Shown here: in pieces, positions 58,063 through 64,000 of the stretch
Layout: every line of letters starts with the position of its first letter
Numbering within the stretch: position 1 is the stretch's first letter
Assembly (NCBI GenBank): GCA_030263385.1
Contig: SZOX01000021.1
Span: 5,128 to 69,127, forward strand
DNA: 64,000 nucleotides
Origin: Zeimonas sp003577305
GTDB taxonomy: Bacteria; Pseudomonadota; Gammaproteobacteria; Burkholderiales; Burkholderiaceae_E
Reading direction: 5' to 3'
The notes under the pieces: model-generated
The model's input: only the letters and a program-made list of their open reading frames with translations
Database searches by the model: none
Told to the model about the DNA's origin: nothing
Position numbers and translations under genes: made by a program

Positions 58063-60060
58063 TCACGCGGGCTGTCCTCCGGGCAGCGCCCGTGCCGCGC
58101 GCTCGAGCGCGCGGCGGCGGTAGCGTCGATCGGCTGCGGCGACGAAGCCGCCGATCGCCATCAGCACGCAGCCGAGCCAGATCCAGTTGACGAAGGGCTT
58201 CACGTGTGCGCGGACCACCCAGGCGCGCTCGCCGATCGGCTCGCCCATCGACAGGTAGACGTCGCGCAGCAGGCTGCGATCGATCGCCGCCTCGGTCATC
58301 GGCATGCCGGAGGCGCGATAGACGCGCTTCTCGGGCGAGAGCATCGCGATCGGTGCGGCGTCGCCGGCGCCGGCGCGGCGGATTTCGAAGACGCCGCGCG
58401 TGCCGTCGTAGTTCGGCCCGGTGATCGGAGCCAGTCCGACGAAGCGGATGTCGTAGCCGCCGATCTCGATGCGCTGGCCCACTTCCATGCGCAGTTCGCG
58501 GCCGCTCTCGTAGCTGGTGACCAGCGTCACGCCGGCCACGAACACCGCGACCCCGAGATGCGCGAAGTGCATGCCCCAGGCGCTGGCCGGATGCACGCCG
58601 ATGCGGCGCAGCGAGAGCCTGCCGTCGGCGCCGCGCAGCATGTCGCGCACCGCGACCACGACGCAGGCTGCGATCCACAGCGCGAACATCAGGCCGAGGC
58701 TGGTCATCGGGCGGAAACCGTCTGCGGCGAGCGGCAGCAGCAGCGCGGCGATCACCGACACCGCGAACGCCCAGCGCAACCGCGCGACCAGTTCGGGCAA
58801 CTCGGCCTTCTTCCAGCGCGCCAGCGGCCCGATGCCCATCAGGAACAGCGCCGGCGCCATCAGCGGATAGAACACCGCGTCGAAATAGGGCGGCCCGACC
58901 GAGATCTTGCCCAGGCCGAGCGTGTCGAGCACCAGCGGATACAGCGTGCCGAGCAGCACGGCCGCCATTGCGACGCTGAGCAGCACGTTGTTGGCCAGCA
59001 GCAGCGATTCGCGCGACACCGCGGCGAAACCCGGGCCGTTGCCGATCGCCGGCGCGCGCCAGGCGAACAGCAGCAGCGAGCCGCCCACCACGAACGCCAG
59101 GAACGCGAGAATGAAGACGCCGCGCGCCGGATCGGTGGCGAACGCGTGCACCGAAGTGAGCACGCCCGAGCGCACGAGGAAGGTGCCCAGCAGGCTCAGG
59201 CTGAAGCCGATGATCGCCAGCAGCACGGTCCAGCTGCGGAAGGTGCCGCGCTTCTCGGTGACCGACAGCGAGTGCACCAGCGCGGTGGCGATCAGCCAGG
59301 GCATGAACGAGGCGTTCTCGACCGGATCCCAGAACCACCACCCGCCCCAGCCGAGTTCGTAGTACGCCCAGAACGAGCCCAGCGCGATGCCGAGCGTGAG
59401 GAAGCACCAGGCCACCGTGGTCCAGGGCCGCGCCCAGCGTGCCCAGGCCGCGTCGAAGCGCCCGCCGATCAGGCCGGCCACCGAGAACGCGAAGGCCACC
59501 GAGAGCCCGACGTAGCCCATGTAGAGCAGCGGCGGGTGGAACACCATGCCGGCGTCCTGCAGCAGCGGATTCAGGTCGCGTCCGTCCGACGGCGGCGGTA
59601 CCAGCCGATCGAACGGGTTCGACGTGAACAGCAGGAACATCAGGAAGCCGGCCGCCACGAGCCCCATCGTGGAGAGGATGCGCGCGCGCAGCACCAGCGG
59701 CAGCGAGGTGGAGAACACCGCGACGGCGCCGGTCCAGCACGACAGGATCAGCACCCACAGCAGCATCGAGCCTTCGTGCGAGCCCCAGGTCGCCGCGATC
59801 CGGTAGTGCAGCGGCAGGCTCAGGTTCGAGTGACTCGCCACCAGCCCGACGCTGAAGTCGTTGCCGACGAACAGCGCAGTGAGCAGGCCGAATGCGAGGA
59901 TCGCCAGCGCCGCGAGCGTCATCGCGGCCGGGCGCGCCACCGCCATCAGGCGTGCGCCGGTCGCCCCGCCCATCGCGGCGCCGGTCATCGGCAGGATGCC
60001 CAGCGCGAGCGACACCGCCAGCGCGAGCGCCAGTGCGAATTGACCCAGTTCAGCGATCAT
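58063..60060 (-). CDS. ccmF: Heme lyase CcmF
   Basis: A 665-residue polytopic membrane protein with about 15 TM helices that ligates heme to apocytochrome c. The WWD domain is clear: GWGGWWFWDPVENASFMPW near residue 225. Expected heme-contacting histidines lie near HPPLLYMGYVG and in other periplasmic loops. The C-terminal periplasmic domain (GLAPITGPNYDGTRGVFEI) is typical. Length agrees with the family. Confidence 0.97.
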   Translation of the reverse strand: MIAELGQFALALALAVSLALGILPMTGAAMGGATGARLMAVARPAAMTLAALAILAFGLLTALFVGNDFSVGLVASHSNLSLPLHYRIAATWGSHEGSMLLWVLILSCWTGAVAVFSTSLPLVLRARILSTMGLVAAGFLMFLLFTSNPFDRLVPPPSDGRDLNPLLQDAGMVFHPPLLYMGYVGLSVAFAFSVAGLIGGRFDAAWARWARPWTTVAWCFLTLGIALGSFWAYYELGWGGWWFWDPVENASFMPWLIATALVHSLSVTEKRGTFRSWTVLLAIIGFSLSLLGTFLVRSGVLTSVHAFATDPARGVFILAFLAFVVGGSLLLFAWRAPAIGNGPGFAAVSRESLLLANNVLLSVAMAAVLLGTLYPLVLDTLGLGKISVGPPYFDAVFYPLMAPALFLMGIGPLARWKKAELPELVARLRWAFAVSVIAALLLPLAADGFRPMTSLGLMFALWIAACVVVAVRDMLRGADGRLSLRRIGVHPASAWGMHFAHLGVAVFVAGVTLVTSYESGRELRMEVGQRIEIGGYDIRFVGLAPITGPNYDGTRGVFEIRRAGAGDAAPIAMLSPEKRVYRASGMPMTEAAIDRSLLRDVYLSMGEPIGERAWVVRAHVKPFVNWIWLGCVLMAIGGFVAAADRRYRRRALERAARALPGGQPA

Positions 60061-60129
60061 GCCCGCCTCCGTGCCTTGTTCGTCGATCGATTCGCCGGCC
60101 GCGCGTTGCCGCGATGGCTTCGCACGTAC

Positions 60130-60597
60130 TCACTGCTTCGACGCCTCCTGGAACTGCGCCGGCGCGCCCACCGGATGACCGGCGCGCTTCAACGCTTCGG
60201 CAGCCTCGGGCGGCATGTAGTTCTCGTCGTGTTTGGCGAGCACTTCGCGCGCCTTGAAGGTGCCGTCGTGCTCCAGCGTGCCCTGCGCGACCACGCCGCG
60301 CCCTTCGCGGAACAGGTCGGGCAGGATGCCGGTATAGGCGACCTGGATCGTCTTCGCGTTGTCGGTCACGCCGAAAGTGACGGTGGTGCCGTCGCCGACA
60401 CGGGCGACGCTCTCCGGCACGACCAGTCCGCCGATGCGGAACGGCTTGCCTTTCGGCGCTTCGCCGTCGGCGATCTGCGTGGGCGTGTAGAAGAAGACGA
60501 GATTGCTGCGGAACGCGTTCAGGACCAGTGTCGCGGCGATCGCCAGCGCGCCGAGCCCGGCGACGATCCACAGCATGCGCTTGTGACGCGGTTTCAT
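60130..60597 (-). CDS. ccmE: Heme chaperone CcmE
   Basis: A 155-residue membrane-anchored OB-fold protein that carries heme covalently to CcmF. An N-terminal helix (MLWIVAGLGALAIAATLVLN) is followed by the beta-barrel (FFYTPTQIADG, FRIGGLVVPESVAR). The heme-binding motif is AKHDENYMPPE, with His123 and Tyr127. The start overlaps the ccmD stop (ATGA). Confidence 0.96.
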   Translation of the reverse strand: MKPRHKRMLWIVAGLGALAIAATLVLNAFRSNLVFFYTPTQIADGEAPKGKPFRIGGLVVPESVARVGDGTTVTFGVTDNAKTIQVAYTGILPDLFREGRGVVAQGTLEHDGTFKAREVLAKHDENYMPPEAAEALKRAGHPVGAPAQFQEASKQ

Positions 60598-60785
60598 CGA
60601 TTCGTGCCTCCGGAGCGCGTCGTCGCCGCGATCGGGCGCTCCGCACGCATGGCGGCCGCACGCCGCCAGCTCTCGCGGCGGTGGTGGCGCAGCCACGCGA
60701 GTTCGACGATCAACGCGATCGCCAGCATGCCGTACGAGCTCCAGACGTAGAACCCGTAGCCGCCCATCGCGAGCCATTCGCTCAT
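60594..60785 (-). CDS. ccmD: Heme exporter protein CcmD
   Basis: A 63-residue membrane protein with one TM helix and the typical GGYGFYVWSSYGMLAIALI start, followed by a basic cytoplasmic tail. CcmD helps release holo-CcmE from CcmABC. Four-base overlaps with ccmC and ccmE show tight coupling. Confidence 0.92.
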   Translation of the reverse strand: MSEWLAMGGYGFYVWSSYGMLAIALIVELAWLRHHRRESWRRAAAMRAERPIAATTRSGGTNR

Positions 60786-61576
60786 CGCGTGGCTGCTCCG
60801 GCCATGGTCGGGCCAGTCTCGCCCGGCCTTTCGAGCGCGCCGACCCAGCCGCTGAGCGCTTCGCGCTCGACGATGATGCTGCGCACCCGGTAGAGCGCGA
60901 CCGCGATCGTGTAGGCCCAGGCTGCCAGCGTCATCAGCAGCATCGCGGTGAGCATCGTGTACGCCATCTTCGGAGCCGCGGTCACGGAGATCGACGAGCC
61001 CTGGTGCAGCGTGTTCCACCAGCGCACCGAGAAGTAGATGATCGGAACGTTGATCGCGCCCACCAGCGCGAGCACCGCCGCGGCGCGGTCGGCGCGGCGC
61101 GGATCGTCGATCGAGGCACGCAGCGCGATGAACCCGAGGTAGAGGAACAGCAGGATCAGGGTGGAGGTGAGCCGCGCGTCCCAGACCCAGTAGGCGCCCC
61201 AGGTGGGACGGCCCCAGAAGGCGCCGGTCCAGAGCGAGACGAATGCGAACATCGCGCCGGTGGGCGCGAGCGCCTGCGCCATCATTGCCGACAGCCGCGT
61301 ATTGAACGCGAGCGAGATCGCGCACCACGACGCCATGACCAGATAGGTGAACATCGCCATCCAGGCGGCCGGCACGTGAATGAAGATGATCCGGTAGGCC
61401 TCGCCCTGCTGCCAGTCGGTGGGCGCGACGAAGAACCCGACGTACAGGCCGGCGAGCGCGAGGATTGCGGCGGCCGCTCCGAACCATGGGATCAGCTGGC
61501 CTGCCAGCGGGTAGAAACTGGCAGGTGACGCGTACCGGAACCAGATGCTGCCGGCGCTGGACGACGGGGTGCTCAT
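60782..61576 (-). CDS. ccmC: Heme exporter permease CcmC
   Basis: A 264-residue membrane protein with six TM helices that loads heme onto CcmE. The WWD motif appears as WGAYWVWDARLTSTLILLF. Conserved heme-ligand histidines are expected in FIHVPAAWMA (near residue 65) and LHQGSS (near 190), both present. The start overlaps the ccmB stop (ATGA). Confidence 0.96.
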   Translation of the reverse strand: MSTPSSSAGSIWFRYASPASFYPLAGQLIPWFGAAAAILALAGLYVGFFVAPTDWQQGEAYRIIFIHVPAAWMAMFTYLVMASWCAISLAFNTRLSAMMAQALAPTGAMFAFVSLWTGAFWGRPTWGAYWVWDARLTSTLILLFLYLGFIALRASIDDPRRADRAAAVLALVGAINVPIIYFSVRWWNTLHQGSSISVTAAPKMAYTMLTAMLLMTLAAWAYTIAVALYRVRSIIVEREALSGWVGALERPGETGPTMAGAATR

Positions 61577-62265
61577 TCGTGGGCGATTCTAACCGCTAAC
61601 GCGGTCGCACCCGGGCCCAATACCCACGCGGCGATCAAGCCCGCGCCCAGCAGCGAGAGGTGCGCATCGGCGCCCAGCCCGGAGGTGAACGATTCGACCG
61701 CGCCGGCGCCGAAGATCAGCACCGGCACGGCCAGCGGCAGCACCAGCAGCGCGAGCAGCGACGAACCGCCACGCGCCCCCAGCGTGAGCGCGGCAGCCAC
61801 CGCTCCGAGCCACGACAGGATCGGCGTGCCGATCGCCAGCGAGGCAGCCAGCACCGCGATCGCATCGGCGGGCAGGCCGAACTGCAGTCCCGCCACCGGC
61901 GACAGCAGCACCAGCGGCACGCCGGTGGCCAGCCAGTGCGCGAGCACCTTGCCGGCGACCAGCGCCTGCAGCGGCGCTGGCGCGAGCACCATCTGCTCGA
62001 GCGTACCGTCACCGTGGTCGACGGCGAACAGGCGCGACAGCCCGAGCAGGCTCGCCAGCAGCGCGGCGACCCAGGCGATGCCCGGCGCGATCGCGCGCAG
62101 CAGCGCCGGGTCGGGGCTGACCGCCAGCGGAAACAGGCTGGTCACCAGCAGGAAGAACAGCAGGATCACCGCCAGTTCGGCACGCGAGCGCATCGCCAGG
62201 CGCAGGTCGCGCCGGCAGGCCCATCCGAGCGCGGCGAAGACCCCGGTGGCGGCGTGCTCCCTCAT
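61573..62265 (-). CDS. ccmB: Heme ABC exporter permease CcmB
   Basis: A 230-residue membrane protein with six TM helices, partner of CcmA. Family blocks are AVILLFFLLVTSLFPLAV, IAWVAALLASLLGLSRLF, DGTLEQMVLAPAPL and a C-terminal helical region rich in Ala and Leu. The start overlaps the ccmA stop (ATGA). Confidence 0.95.
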   Translation of the reverse strand: MREHAATGVFAALGWACRRDLRLAMRSRAELAVILLFFLLVTSLFPLAVSPDPALLRAIAPGIAWVAALLASLLGLSRLFAVDHGDGTLEQMVLAPAPLQALVAGKVLAHWLATGVPLVLLSPVAGLQFGLPADAIAVLAASLAIGTPILSWLGAVAAALTLGARGGSSLLALLVLPLAVPVLIFGAGAVESFTSGLGADAHLSLLGAGLIAAWVLGPGATALAVRIAHE

Positions 62266-62909
62266 GACCGGACTTCGCCCAGGTCGAGCACCAGCGGCGG
62301 CTGCGCGCAGGGCAGCTGCTGGTGCGTGGCCACGAGCGCCAGTCCGCCGCGCGCCAGATGCTCGTCGAGCAGGCTGCCGAGGGTGCGCAACCCGGCCGCG
62401 TCGAGCGCAGTGCCCGGCTCGTCGAGCAGCCACAGCGGACGCATCGACAACGCCAGGCGCGCCAGCGAGAGCCGGCGACGCTGGCCGGCCGACAGGCGCA
62501 CGAACGGCAGCTGCGCCTGCCGCTCGAGCCCGACGCGGGCCAGTTGCGCGTCGATGCGCGCGGGGTCGTGCCCGAGACCGTCGAGCGCGGCCTGGAGGAC
62601 CAGGTTCTCGCGCGCTTCGAGGTTGTCCTTCCAGCCGCTCGCGTGCCCTTGGTACAGGCAGTCGGCGCGCCACTGCGCGGAATCGGGCCGGCGAACCGCG
62701 CCGCACCACAGGATCTCGCCGGCCACCGGGCGTGCGAGTCCGGCGATCGCGCGCAACAGCGTCGACTTGCCGCTGCCGTTGGGGCCGAGCAGCATCATCC
62801 AGCGCGCCCGCGGCACGCGCAGGTCGAGCCCGTCGAACAGCGTGCGATAGCCTGCCGCGCAGGCCAGCGCGCGAACCTCGAGTCCGTCGAAGTCCGGCGT
62901 GCCGCTCAA
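62262..62909 (-). CDS. ccmA: Heme ABC exporter ATP-binding protein CcmA
   Basis: A 215-residue ABC ATPase. Walker A is LLGPNGSGKSTLL near residue 36, the signature is RLSAGQRRRLSLARL near 120, and Walker B is LWLLDEPGTALD near 143. With CcmB and CcmC it drives heme transfer to CcmE. The start codon is TTG, overlapping the stop of the ccmI-like gene (TTGA); no better start is found. This suggests that translation relies on the upstream gene. Confidence 0.95.
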   Translation of the reverse strand: MSGTPDFDGLEVRALACAAGYRTLFDGLDLRVPRARWMMLLGPNGSGKSTLLRAIAGLARPVAGEILWCGAVRRPDSAQWRADCLYQGHASGWKDNLEARENLVLQAALDGLGHDPARIDAQLARVGLERQAQLPFVRLSAGQRRRLSLARLALSMRPLWLLDEPGTALDAAGLRTLGSLLDEHLARGGLALVATHQQLPCAQPPLVLDLGEVRS

Positions 62910-64000
62910 GGCGTGACCACGCGATCGATCACGATCGCGACGTCGTGCTGGCCCGGTGCGACGCCGGCGAGTTGCCCGTAGAGGTCGCCGGGCTGGCGCA
63001 TCGCGTTGCCGCTGCGGCTGAGCCTCGCCTCGAGCACCAGCGATTCGGCCGATGAGAGCCGCCGCGAGGGGTCCATCGCGTCGGCGTCGCCGATCGTGAA
63101 TTTCATCGGCAGGCGGGCGTTCGTTTCGCGCACCGCGGCGATCGGGATCGGCGGGCCGCCGGCCTGGCGGGCGATCACGTAGAGCGTGTCGCCGGCGCGC
63201 ACCCGGTCGGCCAGCCCGGCATCGATCGAGACGGTGCCGGTGACGCTGGAGGCGGCCGTCGCGCCCGGGGCTTGCGCTTCGCCGGCGGCTGCGGGCGCGG
63301 CGCTGCTGCCGGCCGATGCGCTGCTGCCGGCCGAGGGCGCAGCAGGGGTGCCGGCCGAGGATCGTGCGCCGCCTTGCGCGAGCTCGGAGTCGATGCGCGC
63401 GAGCACCTGGCCGATCTGCGCCGCGTCGTCGGAGCCGGCCGGCAGGCTGTCGAGCAGCTTCTTCAGGTAGCCGCGCGCGGCTTCGAGATTGCCGAGGCGG
63501 TACTGCGCCGCGCCCATCAGTGCGATCGCCTTGGCTTCGTCGGGGTCGGCGGCCAGCGCGCGCTCGAGCAGTTCGGTGGGCCGGCCGGAGAAGTCGCCCT
63601 TCGCCAGCACCGCGAGCGATTCGGCATAGTCGGCGAGCAGGCGCGCATCGGCGGGCAGCAGGCGCGTCGCCTGCTCGAACGCGGCCACCGCTTCCGCGTG
63701 GCGGCCCTGCATCCGGCGCGCCTCGGCGAGCATCGCCCAGGCCTCGCCGTCGTCGGGTCGCTCGCGGGTGCGCTGCTCGATGCCAGCGACGAGCGCCTCG
63801 ACGTCGCCGGCGTCGACCGGCGGATGCCCGGCGCGCAGGTCGAGGCTCGCGAGCTCGGGCGCGCCGACCCGGTGATAGACCCCCACCGCGATCAGCGGCA
63901 CCAGCAGTGCGAGCGCCAGCGCGACCAGCGTCGCGGCGCGTCCTGGCGCCGCCGCCGCGCTGCGGGGGCGTGCGTCGCTGGCGGCGGCAGTGCCGCGCGC
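62906..64000 (-). CDS. ccmI: CcmI-like TPR protein of cytochrome c maturation, 5' end outside the window
   Basis: The visible 364 residues start inside the N-terminal membrane part (LVALALALLVPLIAVGVYH). They continue with TPR-type repeats (AWAMLAEARRMQGRHAEAV, ALMGAAQYRLGNLEAARGYL), an Ala/Ser/Gly-rich linker (residues about 215-255), and the C-terminal domain of CcmI (SIDAGLADRVRAGDTLYVIA, ARLPMKFTIGDADAM). CcmI binds apocytochrome c and hands it to CcmH/CcmF. The reading frame is open to the edge. Its place before ccmA is unusual, because ccmI normally ends the operon. Confidence 0.9.
   Translation of the reverse strand, partial: ARGTAAASDARPRSAAAAPGRAATLVALALALLVPLIAVGVYHRVGAPELASLDLRAGHPPVDAGDVEALVAGIEQRTRERPDDGEAWAMLAEARRMQGRHAEAVAAFEQATRLLPADARLLADYAESLAVLAKGDFSGRPTELLERALAADPDEAKAIALMGAAQYRLGNLEAARGYLKKLLDSLPAGSDDAAQIGQVLARIDSELAQGGARSSAGTPAAPSAGSSASAGSSAAPAAAGEAQAPGATAASSVTGTVSIDAGLADRVRAGDTLYVIARQAGGPPIPIAAVRETNARLPMKFTIGDADAMDPSRRLSSAESLVLEARLSRSGNAMRQPGDLYGQLAGVAPGQHDVAIVIDRVVTP

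Overview
The window is about 64 kb of very GC-rich DNA, densely packed with protein genes. It most resembles a betaproteobacterium, probably Burkholderiales or a close relative. The evidence is the pepA-holC-valS block divergent from lptF-lptG, several Bug-type (tripartite tricarboxylate transporter) receptors, and the CoA-based aromatic, nitrate respiration and cytochrome c maturation genes. This placement is inference; no 16S rRNA gene is present.

Layout. Positions 1-9733 hold a respiratory nitrate module: the end of one NarK transporter, a second NarK, narGHJI and a parvulin-type prolyl isomerase. Next comes a two-domain flavoprotein like 2-aminobenzoyl-CoA monooxygenase/reductase (9897-12272). 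Housekeeping genes follow to 16696: DUF1992, msrA, lemA, two TPM-domain proteins, DUF2237 and a metallo-beta-lactamase-fold hydrolase. The minus-strand block 25133-16730 carries a class III CoA-transferase, a complete TTT transporter (receptor, TctB, TctA), a haloacid-dehalogenase-type hydrolase, a beta-hydroxyacid dehydrogenase, an FKBP isomerase and glnS. alaS and a NUDIX gene follow on the plus strand. A second TTT transporter (30203-33248) lies divergent from an oxalyl-CoA-synthetase-like ligase. Then come PanE-like and FAH-family genes, valS, an unknown gene, holC and pepA, with lptFG divergent.

Positions 42820-47693 hold a glycosyltransferase preceded by an unusual leader (a mini-ORF with an embedded intrinsic terminator), a CysB-type regulator, an orphan TRAP receptor and a dehydrogenase. 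A tRNA-Ala(CGC) gene with its own promoter and terminator sits at 47757-47832.

Positions 47870-52640 look like an accessory patch. They hold an unrecognised fragment, a DUF3592-like membrane protein, a 5'-nucleotidase C-terminal remnant fused in frame to a DUF1778 antitoxin, a GNAT toxin whose usual catalytic tyrosine is a cysteine, an arsR-arsM pair and a 149-bp palindrome directly after arsM. Beyond it are enoyl-CoA hydratase, MOSC, CDGSH, nitronate monooxygenase and MFS genes. The window ends in a tightly overlapping ccm operon on the minus strand, in which the ccmI-like gene precedes ccmA rather than following ccmH.

Functionally, the nar and ccm genes fit a facultatively anaerobic, probably denitrifying organism. 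The CoA-ligase, CoA-transferase, TTT and TRAP genes fit an organism that scavenges organic acids. The best candidates for something undescribed are the leader/terminator/overlap arrangement at 42961-43042, the palindrome at 52489-52637 and the toxin-antitoxin chimera at 49441-50864.
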